64,000 nucleotides of DNA, taken from assembly GCA_030581615.1 (NCBI GenBank), contig JAKTTT010000007.1, positions 248,001-312,000 on the forward strand. The letters run 5' to 3'. Positions 43,874 to 53,969 of this stretch are shown here, one piece after another. The notes under the pieces were generated by a model. The model saw nothing but the letters and a program-made list of their open reading frames with translations. It was not told the origin of the DNA and did no database searches. Each line of letters begins with the position of its first letter. Position 1 is the stretch's first letter. The stretch is from Alloascoidea africana (Eukaryota > Ascomycota > Alloascoideomycetes > Alloascoideales > Alloascoideaceae). A program made the position numbers and the translations under genes.

Positions 43874-45088
43874 CAGAAACACCAACCACCTATTGATTTG
43901 TTCTGCAAGAGATTAATAGACTTTTTATTCACCTTTTGCAAACACACTGAAAGGGGAGAGAGAGTATGAGATTTACACGTGCGTACCAAATAATATGCAA
44001 TTTGATCTCATCGGGTCGCTTTCAACAAAAACTAACAAAAAAGAAAGAAGGTTAAGCTCACAAAGGAGGAACCCGTTTAAAATAGAACCACGCAACAGTT
44101 TGTAGCTTTGTTGAAATATCCATTTGCTTTTTGTATGCACAAAGGATATATACTATACGGACGTTAAAGAAGGATCTATTCGATGACATTCTAGAAAAGA
44201 AAATGTTGTACTTTGCTTTCGGTTTAAAGTGTTTTTGCCCTTGCTTATGAATATGAACACCACCACCACGATATGTGTGTCACGATTATAAATGCAAAAA
44301 AACCGCAACGAAAACAACATAAACGTCATTGCTATTATCTAAAAAAGGTACAACTTTGGACGTTGGAAGGCAACAAAACAAAGAAGGATCATCACACTTG
44401 TCATCTAGACCCAAAAGATAGTGCCCCTTAGATCATCAGCATAACCTGAACAAAACAGGTATAGAGTCAAGACAATAATGCAATATACTGGTTGAACTTT
44501 TAGTAAAACTGAATATAGGCGTCTTCTCAATTCAATAGAACAACGGACGGAATCCGGAAACGGATCCCAAAAACATAGCGTAGTAGCCTCTTTTTTTCTC
44601 CTTCTCCTCCTGTATCTGAAATTAAGCTTTGTTATAATTTTAGGTTAAACAAAACAAAGAACATTTCTTTTTTATTTACAATACAAAACTTGAACAAACT
44701 AATCTTGTTAGCTTGATCTTTTTTTCTTTTTTTTTTTTGCTTTGCTTTTTATATTATTATTATTACTCCCAAATATGAAAGATATAATGTCCAGACCCGA
44801 CCAGACCAAAGTTGATGAAAAAAAACCAATATAGCATTGTCATTAAAACGTCGAATAGAAAAAAAATTCTTTTAAAAGTAAAAAAAAGATACGTATGGAG
44901 ATGATGAGTACAACAAACAGCGTTATATAAAAAGTCCGATATCATTTATGTGTAGAAAAAAAAAAGAAAACAAAACTAGACATCATGCAAACCAGAAGTG
45001 GTCATCGATCAGTGTGGTGTTCCTAATAGTTAATCATTAAAATATAGCAATAAAGAAAAGGAAATGACGGGGGGGAGGGAAAAGTGTC
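43874..45088. other. Intergenic between DTD1 start and SOK1 stop
   Basis: About 1.2 kb, AT-rich. The left part is the DTD1 promoter, the right part the SOK1 3' region (poly-T tract near 44718-44740 and (TTA)n near 44753-44765). No gene or RNA was recognised. Confidence 0.4.
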
Positions 45089-47656
45089 TTAATTAACCGC
45101 ATTTTCGTAATGTTTTCCGAAAACCGCCCAATGGTAATCGAAAAGGAAATATATTTTATGGGAAAGTTGGGTTGTCTCTTTGTTTAATGGATCCTGTGGA
45201 GTATTAGTCACAGTATTGTTTCCATAATTTTCACCTGTACCATGCCATGGGTGTATTTCTGTACCATCGTACAAAGCAGCACCATTGATGGAAGCAAAAA
45301 CGGAAATTGCATCAGTAGTTTGTTGTGAAAAGTTGTTCCCCGTTCGCATCACTGGAACAACTCTTTGCTGATCTGGAGAATCAAGCTTGTTGAAAAGTAA
45401 CACTTCAAGTTGTTGTAGAATTTGTTTCTCAATCACTTTGTACAGTTGATTTCGTGGTTGAGTCTGTCTCAATAGAAATGACTCTGCAAATTTGAAAAGA
45501 TAGTCTTGAGAACTGGGATTGAGTGAAGAAGCAGTTGTTGCCAATTCAGTCGCAACTTTGGTGAGGTTTTTGGACCATTTGACATTGCGGTTTTCATCAA
45601 CAACAATTTCCAAGATTTGGAGCTTTATCGTCTCATAGTCATTAACAGGGTCCAACTGGCATCCACCTGCCATGGAAGAAAGTTTTTGAAAAAGCAGCAT
45701 ACATATTTTTAAGCATACGAGTTGTCGCACATCTGCACGTAACATTACCAATCTCGTATGATCAAAGGCAAAAGTGTAAGGGAATTGGGGCACAACTGAA
45801 CAACACGATACCAGGCTTAGGAGACCCTTAACCAAAACCTTATTGAGTTGCGGAGGAGGAGCAGCAGCAGTAGCAGGAGGAGTGGCGGTGGTAGTAGTAG
45901 TCTGTTCTTGTAAGTAAACATTTTTGAACCATTTCATAGACTGTGTAAATTTCCATTTTGAACGTGTTATAAATTGAATATAGTATTCTTGTTCAAACTG
46001 TTTTGCAGTACGGACCAAAGCGACTTTGAGTACACGGATATGGTGGTTTGCAATATCGAGTTTCATAGCCGCAAGAACTTCAAAGATTTGTCGCAAGCCA
46101 TCTGCAAGTTTGTCTACTGATGATTCGGAAATGGCTTCTTCAAATGTACAAACCATATGGTCAACGGCGGCATCACGCATCGGGGCGCAATGAACTTTGA
46201 AAACTGAGGCTAGCCATTTTGCCAAAGGTATCATTTCCAAAGTACCTTGCTGCAATTGTTTTAACACGAGTTCAGCATCCAATATAGAGGCGATATTGGA
46301 CTTGTCCTCAGGGGGTAGCAAAGTCAACAAAACAGACCGCAGAGTATCGAATAGAGCTGGGATTCTGGAATCGGATGAGGTTAACTTTGCATTTAGAGCA
46401 GAATCTCCTATAAAAACATCTTTCAATTCTTTGACAACTTCATTCCAATACTTGTCGACCATGATTTGCTTGCGAGCGCCACGTTGGCCATCTGTGTTTG
46501 GTCTGAATTGTAGGTTAGGATCGTAGTAGATATCGTGTCTCAATTGAGGGTTTTTGAGGATTTCGGGTAATTCCAGTTCACGGAGACTTCGTAGGTTAAC
46601 AGGGGGTATTGTAGGTATCCGATCTTCTTCCTGAGTAGGACAAAACTGATCCAGAAAGCTAGCTGAAGTTGAGTCTTGGACGGCAGTTGAAGCTTCTGAT
46701 GCTTGTGAGTCTTGCGGTTGGTTCGATAATTGGTTTTGTGTAGGTCGTCCAGCTAAATTTCGCCTCTTCCATTGAAATAGTTGATCCTCGAACATTCGTT
46801 GTTTCTTTAATAAAGCGTTTGATTTTATAGGAAGATTCGGCATAGATAGCGATCTCAAGCGCCTTCGATGGCCTACATCTGGGCCGGACCTAAGGTTGGG
46901 TTGTGATGAGGACAAAGAGATGGCGGGAATGACATGGCTTTGTGTGGTTGCAGATCTCGATTCTGTTGTGGATGTGGATGTGGCTGAGGATGAGGATGAA
47001 GATGCGGCGGCTGTTGACATTGCAGGGACTTGAGGCACTTCAAAGAGCGTTGTTGGAGGTTGTGGAGGAGGAGGAGGAGCAACAGAGCAGTTTGGATTCT
47101 GACTGGGATTGGAGTTGGAGTTGGAGTTGGATGTGTTGTGTTGTGGGAGATGGTGCTGGTTACTACTGGATGTTCCTTCCAGGGGAGGCAGGACCACCGA
47201 GTGGTCTATATCCATGTCATCGTGATCGGGTTGGGTAGAGGGCATGGGGCTGGAGTAGTCAGGAGGACCCTCCACCAACTGGAGGTGTTGCAGAGGGATC
47301 TCCTGGCTTGCTCTTCGTGAGGACGAGCAGTTGAAACTGAGCTGGTCGGAACTCTCCATGACGGTGGCCGTCGGCACGTCCACGGCCACGGCCACGCCAG
47401 GAACATTCGCTCTCGCGGTCACATTTGTCGTGCTGGTTGTTGTTGTGGTGGGTGTGGCTGTTGCTGCTGCCACTGTTGTGGTTGTTGGAGTCGGCTTTGA
47501 AGCTGTTGGCGGCGAGAGCCGAGCCCGTTTGTTCTGCTCTAAGGACGGAGGCTGGACACAGGGTCTCTTGGTGGCGTTTTGGAACAAATGGGGGGTTCTA
47601 AACTGGTCATCAGCAGTTGTCGAGATAGCTTCTTGTCGTTCGCCTTCATCGTTCAT
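45089..47656 (-). CDS. SOK1: Sok1-like TCP11-family protein
   Basis: Start taken at 47656, giving 855 residues (901 in S. cerevisiae Sok1). The frame is open to an ATG at 48190, but that 178-residue extension is GC-rich low-complexity sequence that spans a likely TATA box, so it is judged non-coding. The N-terminal 350 residues are Ser/Thr/Pro/Gln-rich. The T-complex 11 domain fills about residues 380-820, with HDIYYDPNLQFRPN, YWNEVVKELKDVFIGDSA, IPALFDTLRSVLLTLLPPED and MRDAAVDHMVCTFEEAI. Yeast Sok1 is a high-copy suppressor of lost protein kinase A activity. A Ser/Thr-rich N terminus with a C-terminal TCP11 domain is the usual fungal plan. Confidence 0.88.
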   Translation of the reverse strand: MNDEGERQEAISTTADDQFRTPHLFQNATKRPCVQPPSLEQNKRARLSPPTASKPTPTTTTVAAATATPTTTTTSTTNVTARANVPGVAVAVDVPTATVMESSDQLSFNCSSSRRASQEIPLQHLQLVEGPPDYSSPMPSTQPDHDDMDIDHSVVLPPLEGTSSSNQHHLPQHNTSNSNSNSNPSQNPNCSVAPPPPPQPPTTLFEVPQVPAMSTAAASSSSSSATSTSTTESRSATTQSHVIPAISLSSSQPNLRSGPDVGHRRRLRSLSMPNLPIKSNALLKKQRMFEDQLFQWKRRNLAGRPTQNQLSNQPQDSQASEASTAVQDSTSASFLDQFCPTQEEDRIPTIPPVNLRSLRELELPEILKNPQLRHDIYYDPNLQFRPNTDGQRGARKQIMVDKYWNEVVKELKDVFIGDSALNAKLTSSDSRIPALFDTLRSVLLTLLPPEDKSNIASILDAELVLKQLQQGTLEMIPLAKWLASVFKVHCAPMRDAAVDHMVCTFEEAISESSVDKLADGLRQIFEVLAAMKLDIANHHIRVLKVALVRTAKQFEQEYYIQFITRSKWKFTQSMKWFKNVYLQEQTTTTTATPPATAAAPPPQLNKVLVKGLLSLVSCCSVVPQFPYTFAFDHTRLVMLRADVRQLVCLKICMLLFQKLSSMAGGCQLDPVNDYETIKLQILEIVVDENRNVKWSKNLTKVATELATTASSLNPSSQDYLFKFAESFLLRQTQPRNQLYKVIEKQILQQLEVLLFNKLDSPDQQRVVPVMRTGNNFSQQTTDAISVFASINGAALYDGTEIHPWHGTGENYGNNTVTNTPQDPLNKETTQLSHKIYFLFDYHWAVFGKHYENAVN

Positions 47657-47864
47657 TTCGGGGAGTGTGGTGCTGGGTCTTGCGGATCCAAGGGGCGTCG
47701 ATTGGCAGGCTGTTTCGATTTCTGGTTGCGGAGGGTTGTGGACGGGGTCGAGTACTCGCTGGTTGGGGGGGCTGCTGGACGGGCTAGCTAGATATACAGG
47801 TGCTGAGCAGGACGGGAAGCTGAGGATGGAGGAGCAAAGGAGAGAAAAAAGGGATTGGGCTCCG

Positions 47865-47875
47865 TATATATAAAA
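47865..47875 (-). promoter_or_regulatory. Probable SOK1 TATA box
   Basis: TATATATAAAA on the plus strand reads TTTTATATATA on the minus strand, about 210 bp upstream of the chosen SOK1 ATG. It sits in GC-rich DNA, where such a run stands out. It supports the start at 47656 over 48190. Confidence 0.5.
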
Positions 47876-48070
47876 GCCCGCACCCGCCGCTCGGGAATGC
47901 AGCCCGGGGCGCGGGCATGCGCGACCCGACCCGCCTGCCTGTTCGGGCGCCCTGCAGCAAACCGCCGCCGGTCGACGTTTCGGTCCGAGTCCACGAGTCC
48001 ACGAGTCGACTCGTCGACGAGTGGACGAGAAGGACGAGAAGGACGAGAAGCGATGGCATCGTCGCTGGAG

Positions 48071-48160
48071 ACTGGGTCCTGGGTCCTGGGTCCTGGACCC
48101 AGAGCCCAAGAACCTAGGCTCTTGGGACCTGGGACCTGGGACCTGGGACCTGGGACCTGG
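48071..48160. repeat. Seven-base minisatellite, CTGGGTC and GGGACCT units
   Basis: About four units of a CTGGGTC-type repeat at 48071-48096 and five of GGGACCT at 48124-48160. The two units are related by reverse complement, so the array can fold back on itself. Confidence 0.8.
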
Positions 48161-48961
48161 CGCCTCTATCGCCGTGGCTATGGCGCACATCCCGGCGAAA
48201 AGCCCTATGGCTAATCAGACCCATCTTCGCGACGGGCTTTATCGCCAAGGGATGGATTAGCACTCTCCTGGCCTGTTTTCAAGGCAAAATGGTTAGATCT
48301 GCGAGGAAAAGCCCCAGCTCCAGGATCTTTCCATGTACGCTTCTACTTGGGATGGGATGGGATGGGCTTGCCGGCTATCTGATCCCATCTTCATGTCTCC
48401 CGCTCCTTCTGCTCACATCTTCTGCTGATGCTGCTTACTCTCCTCGTCCGCTTGCTTCCAGGACCCGTGTGAAAATGAGCTCTAGAGCATGATTCTCGCC
48501 GCAAACGCAAGCCGAATCAAGTATCGAGAATCTTTGGCTTTGACTTTGGCTTTGGCTTTGGTTCCGGGTGTACCCCTTCTTTGGCCATTCGGCCTGATAT
48601 GCACTGTGCAACCCAATAATATGAAGGAAAAAAAAAAAAAGTGTACGCGCACAGGAACCGCGGAATATTCTCCCAAAACATAGACAGGTACCGTGGAATC
48701 TGAATTCTAATAGGCGCAAATAATAAACTAAATTATACAAAATTGCCTATTTTCGATTCTGGATTTTCGATTTTCGACTTTTCGACTTTTCGATTTTCGT
48801 TGGAGCATGCAAAATTATCATATATACTTCGTTGACCTACAAGGAATAAAGCATAAAAAAAAGGAAACAGGGATAGGTAACACCACATCATGGATATACG
48901 CCGGTATCGCTCCGCTCGACAAATACAAAAACGGCAAGATGAGTAAGAGTTTTGATCAAGA

Positions 48962-49262
48962 GGTTGAGGTTGAGGTTGAGGTTGATCAAGAGGCAAAAGA
49001 GTGTGTGGTGGCCACTTTTGTCCGATCATCTAGACACTACTATGTAGACGAGTATGTGAATAAAAGTCGAGTCCGTCAAACATTTTCCATTCGAATGTCC
49101 GGGAGCTTGAATCGAAACTGGAATGGGTCCAAACGGACAGCGAAATCCAAAACCAATACTGACAGAACGTTCCCGTTCCCGTTCCCGTTCCCGTTCCCGT
49201 TTCTGATTCCATTTCCGTGTTCGTTCTCGTTCTCGTTCTCGTTCGCGTTCTCGCTGTGGTTC
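48962..49262. repeat. Cluster of hexanucleotide repeats
   Basis: Successive six-base arrays: GAGGTT (about 48960-48985), TTCCCG (49171-49201) and TTCTCG/TTCGCG (49218-49255). The unit length is constant although the sequence changes. Confidence 0.85.
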
Positions 49263-50105
49263 TCGCTCTCATTCTGCTGTGGCAGCTTGATTTCTGAGAC
49301 AATTTTAAGAGGCCCTCCCTGTACACTTTGCAATGTCCTGTACCTGTCCTGTCTACATTCTCTCCGGGACCGGTACATCGACCTGGACCTGGACATGGAC
49401 CTGGAGAGGACATGCGCGTTTGTAAATTGACAATTTCGAGCTTGCAATATTTGAAACGGTGTGGGTTGCGGCAGTCTCCCAGTTTATCTGGCAGCGTCAA
49501 GCTGTCAAAGCATGAGCCAAAAACCCAAATTTCCCAAACAACAAAAAAAGCAAACGAAATTTACCACTGTTAAAGCTGGACTAGAAACCTGTGCGATGCT
49601 GTATGGTATGTACAATCGAGAATGCAAAAACAGCCTGTTGGAGAAAAAACCACCACATAGCCAATCCAGATGCCAGTAATTAAGCATCATCTACCTATAT
49701 CAGCCACACAACAAAAAGCACCCACCAATCTCTTCAAATCTAGAGTTTTGGACGCAATCCAACTTTAATCCAAATGAGTAACAACTGATTTAAAGTGTGG
49801 TTTGAACTTTGTTTTTTGGCATTCATCTTTTCATGATGATGAGTTACCACACTTTAGATTTCCTGGGATCTTTCCTATTTTGATTTTTGATTTTTGATTT
49901 TTTTTGGTACCGGTACAAAATCAGAATTTGGATTTTTGATCTCATAATAATGTGTGGCTTTTGCTGACATTGACAGCTTGCGATGTGTTCTTTGACACTT
50001 ACCTTACTTTAGTTTGAGTTCTACATTTCATTGCAAGAATGGGATATGGATATGGAATTGGCCTGTTTAATGCTCAGCTAGTTAAATTTCATGCGCCATA
50101 CCTAT

Positions 50106-50150
50106 TTTTTTTCCCTTTTCCTTTTCCTTTTCCTTTTCCCTTTGCTTTTG
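50106..50150. repeat. CTTTTC hexanucleotide array
   Basis: About five CTTTTC units followed by TTTGCT-like units. Pyrimidine tract on the plus strand. Confidence 0.8.
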
Positions 50151-51298
50151 CTTTTGCAAAGTCTAGTTATAATCTACTGTCAACAGGATAGACAAGCACA
50201 AACACATACACATACAGAACCAGAACCAGGCCCAGCACCAAGAGGACTCACAAGCATATCAAGGCAACGCTCCTAGCCACCTCAAAAGGCAACGTTAATC
50301 TTGTTTCGGGCGCAGACATCTACACTTTCTCTTTTTCTTGGCCTGTTTCCTTGCATGCGGATGCTTGTTCTGTCATCCCAGGCTCACATCCAGACGAGCA
50401 TCAATCCCATCCATCGGCTTCATATCATTATCAATCATGACCCACCGGGATTGGGATTGGGATTGAGGATGATGATGCTGCTGCTTCTGCTGCTGCTGCT
50501 TCTGCCCAGCGCTTGGCCAATTTTTGTACCCAGACGTTTTGAATCTATTTTTGTCCAACCGCCGCCGCTTAGAAAAAAAAACAAAGTTTAGCGTCGCATT
50601 CTCTCATCCCATCACAATGGAAAAATTGGACTAAACCCAACAAGTACTAGTTTGATACTCTTTTTATTATTTTTGGAAAGATTGAAAAATTCTGTTTATT
50701 CAATGTCTGGGCAAAACAAGAAAGTCTTGATATGTTAGTCCAATTCGATTGTCCAAAGTCAGCAGCAGCAGAGTCAGAAGTCAGAAGTCAAAAATCCTAA
50801 AATCAAAAGTCAAACTCCAACCTCACTGGAAAAAATAGGAAAATGTCCCCATTTTTTATGTCCATACACCGTCATCTCAAGACAAAAATAATACACATTG
50901 ATGAACCAACCAACCAACCAACAACTTAAAACCCTCATTTTTAAAGCCCCCCGTTACAGATCCTTTTCTGGGCATTTGGGATCTTGATTCCATCACCATT
51001 CATTCATTCCGTGATGGTTGCTGCTCCCCTTAATATATGACAAAGCATTACAGAAACAATAAGAGTAATAACCTTGTAAGGAGTAAGCAACCATCCATCT
51101 CCAGGTTTCTTTTTTTTTTCTTTTCTTAATCCGCCTTTAAATTGATATTGCGCACGCGCGCGCGAACAGAGGATACACCCAAATCGATGCAAATGGATCA
51201 ATACTTACAGGGACAAAAAAAAATGTAGTCTAATTATCAACTTTTTTTTAGAATGATTTGTGCTTTTTTCTTCAGTATAGAGGAAACAAAAAAAAAAC

Positions 51299-51317
51299 GC
51301 ACACACACACACACACA
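51299..51317. repeat. (CA)n dinucleotide run
   Basis: About nine CA units directly after a poly-A tract. Confidence 0.9.
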
Positions 51318-51918
51318 GGGTCTTCTAAAGTTTTAACTGAAATTTTTGAATTCAAAATTTTCTGTTTTTCTTTGTTTCTTATTAACACTAGTTAGTTAGT
51401 CATAAACTTTGTAATTGTGTTCTTGTCCCATATCACATCAATTTTTTTTTGCTATTGCTCCCATCAATATTGCTGTCTAACTGTTTTTTTTTCCCTCTCA
51501 TCGTTTCCAACCAAAAATTCGAAAACACAGTTTTTGTGTGTGGGAGAAGATTAAGGTGAATGAATGAATGATTGAATACTTAATCGTTTGTAATAAAATT
51601 TACAATACAAGAAAACTATTCCAAATCAATTAATTGGGTTGGCAATATCTACATTTCTACAATAATGAACAAAAATAAAATAAAAAATTAATGAAAAGAA
51701 ATAGAGAAAATCCAAAAATAAAATAAAGAGAAAAGAAAAGAAATTTGAAATTTCATGTAGAATTTCAACCTCAAAAAAAAAGAGTTTATATAGATAGAGA
51801 TGACAATAATAAACCAACAAAAAAAATCCAAAATCCAAAAAAAAAAAGTCAAAATGAAATAAAACAAAAAAGAAAAAAGAAAAAAGAAAAAAAAGGGGAG
51901 GGACATATGAGAAACTCT

Positions 51919-53769
51919 TCACGGTCGATGGGTTTTCACATGCTGAGCCAGATTATCACTTCTTGAAAACCCTTTAGTGCAGTATTTACACCGGTAAGGT
52001 TTTTCCAGTGTATGAACGGACCGAAAATGGCGCTTTAGGTGTTCCTGCCGCCGGAAAGTCTTGTTACAGTTTCGAACAGTGCATTTGAAAGGTTTTTCTA
52101 CCTGAACTTGGACCTGAATAGGGAACCGAACAGGGACTAAATCTTGACTTTGATTTTGACTTTGACTTTGTCCTTGACCTTGGTCTTGACCTTGGTCTTG
52201 GCCTTGGCCTTGATCCAGGTTGCGTAGTTGGTTGTGGATGTGATTGTGATTGCGGCTTTGATTGTAACCGTGATTATGCTTATGATTACGATTGTGGCTT
52301 TGGACCTGGCCATGATCGTGGCGATTGTGGTTGTGATCCTGGGATTGTGGATGAGTACGTTTCGCCCACGGATGTCGAAACTGTGGCATTTGTTCCAACG
52401 TCTTGGGAATTAACTTTGCCTTTGCCTTTGAATTTGAATTTGAATTTTGTGATATCGGCGTTGATCTTGATAACGATATCGATGTTGATCTTGACCTTGA
52501 CCTTGATCTTGATCTTGATTTCGGACTTGGACTTGGTCTTGGACTCGTAACAGTAATTAGTGGATTCCCCAGTAGAGATTCCGAATCGTCAAGTTCCCGT
52601 CCCGGAGTATGAGGACTTGGAATAGAACAGTCCAACAATTTCAAATTGGGATCAACAGTGACAAACGTGTTCATTTGTGACAAATTGTTAATTGAATTTT
52701 TGGAAACAACTTTAGAAACCACAATATTCATATCATTAATCGTAAATTCCTCTTCTTCTTTCTCATCATGCCATCCATCACCTCCAAACAATTGCAAAGG
52801 GGATCCAAAAGTTGTGGAGGCTGGAGATAATGGTGAATCCAACATTGTGGAATCTCTATGTGAAAAGATTGAGGATGAGATCGAAACAGGAGATGTACTT
52901 GTACTATGTCGATATTTTCGTCGATTTCGTCCATCCTGATCCTCTCTAGTCTCATGTAAATTCTCTTCTGGATTCTTCTTATCATCATCATTGTTGCGAC
53001 TCGGCCGGTTGACATGATGGACATGATGATGATGATGACCAAGACATGTCAAACCGGTTCGTTTCCGTTTTTTCATATCTTGATCTTGGTTTCCCACAAT
53101 TGAAGTAGGCAGACCTTTCCAAAAATCTTCATCACATACAGAAGTGAACTCATCCTCGATGCTGCTATCATAACCATAAAGGTTCAACATACTGATAACC
53201 TCATCATCATTCAAACGGAAATTAAACAGTAAAGAGGAAGGAACAGGAGATCGAGGTCTTGTTTTCCCTTGAAATTGGATGTTTGATATAAAGGGAACAG
53301 CAACGTAGTCTTTTTGACCATTGATAAATTGCGTGCTTTTGTGTTGGCTTTTGTCTGGGTTGTTGCAATTGCTATCGGATTTTAACTGCAGCAGTTTGGG
53401 GTCGCATACTCTAGAATCCGAGCCCGTGCTAAAGCTACGAAAAGGAGATCGCAAAAGGGTCTTGGGTCCAACTTCTTCAGCTTCAACTTCAGCTTCAGCT
53501 TCAACTTGAACAGCGGTAATTTCATCCGAAACAAAGGTTTCAGTCGCCGTCATAATCGGCTCGTCCAGTGCACAAGTGGCGTTGACATTGGCGGCGGCTG
53601 GGGACAAGAATAGGGTTTGTTGCAAGTCCTTTATTGTGGTCCCATGACGGCCCGTGGAGTCCAGCACGGCCCTGTGTTTCGGAAACGGGGATTTCAAATG
53701 GAGCACCGGGATCGGCGGGCTCGATACGGTCGTCGTCGTAGTCGATATCTGGACCGGAACCAGAGACAT
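51919..53769 (-). CDS. Msn2/Seb1-type C2H2 zinc finger regulator
   Basis: Start taken at 53769, the first ATG; the frame continues upstream without one. 616 residues. Two C2H2 fingers close the protein (about residues 558-612): a first finger with a C-X4-C spacing, [14 protein letters not shown], the EKPYRC linker, and a second with [14 protein letters not shown]. This pair is that of Msn2/Msn4 and of Trichoderma/Aspergillus Seb1/MsnA, which bind the stress element AGGGG. C-X4-C instead of C-X2-C in finger 1 is a small variation. The region before the fingers is built from expanded six-base repeats giving His/Asn, Gln-Gly/Gln-Asp and Gln-Ser repeats. It shares a 200-bp promoter with the Zn2Cys6 gene. 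Confidence 0.85.
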   Translation of the reverse strand: MSLVPVQISTTTTTVSSPPIPVLHLKSPFPKHRAVLDSTGRHGTTIKDLQQTLFLSPAAANVNATCALDEPIMTATETFVSDEITAVQVEAEAEVEAEEVGPKTLLRSPFRSFSTGSDSRVCDPKLLQLKSDSNCNNPDKSQHKSTQFINGQKDYVAVPFISNIQFQGKTRPRSPVPSSLLFNFRLNDDEVISMLNLYGYDSSIEDEFTSVCDEDFWKGLPTSIVGNQDQDMKKRKRTGLTCLGHHHHHVHHVNRPSRNNDDDKKNPEENLHETREDQDGRNRRKYRHSTSTSPVSISSSIFSHRDSTMLDSPLSPASTTFGSPLQLFGGDGWHDEKEEEEFTINDMNIVVSKVVSKNSINNLSQMNTFVTVDPNLKLLDCSIPSPHTPGRELDDSESLLGNPLITVTSPRPSPSPKSRSRSRSRSRSTSISLSRSTPISQNSNSNSKAKAKLIPKTLEQMPQFRHPWAKRTHPQSQDHNHNRHDHGQVQSHNRNHKHNHGYNQSRNHNHIHNQLRNLDQGQGQDQGQDQGQGQSQSQNQSQDLVPVRFPIQVQVQVEKPFKCTVRNCNKTFRRQEHLKRHFRSVHTLEKPYRCKYCTKGFSRSDNLAQHVKTHRP

Positions 53770-53969
53770 GAAGAGCAGAGCAAAGCAAAAGCAAAAGCAA
53801 AGCAAAAGCAAAGCAGAGCAGGAACGTGAAGTAGAGGCTCTCAAAGATCAAAAGATAGCAGACAAAAAGAAAAAGAATTTCCCTCGTGCTTTCCCGCCGT
53901 GCACCCGTACACCCCACCGCCATCTGCGCGAGCATCGCTTCACCAGATTAGCCTAGAGAGGACCCAGCC
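53770..53969. promoter_or_regulatory. Divergent promoter of the two regulators
   Basis: 200 bp between the MSN2-like start and the Zn2Cys6 gene start. It contains AAAGCA/AAAGCAAAAGC repeats at about 53787-53817. No specific binding site was identified. Confidence 0.5.

Larger units (their letters stand above)
47657..51918. other. 4.2-kb repeat-rich intergenic region
   Basis: Between the SOK1 start and the MSN2-like gene stop there is no supported gene. The right 2.4 kb is AT-rich with many homopolymers; the left part has GC-rich and six-base tandem repeats. A frame at 48807-49430 is largely a translation of TTCCCG, TTCTCG and GAGGTT repeats and lacks conserved content. This stretch may be a long regulatory region for SOK1 or carry a non-coding RNA; the bases do not decide. 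Confidence 0.45.

Noticed and set aside
48807-49430. 207-codon frame upstream of SOK1
   Set aside because: It is largely the translation of GAGGTT, TTCCCG and TTCTCG repeats with no conserved block; open frames on the other strand exist for the same reason.
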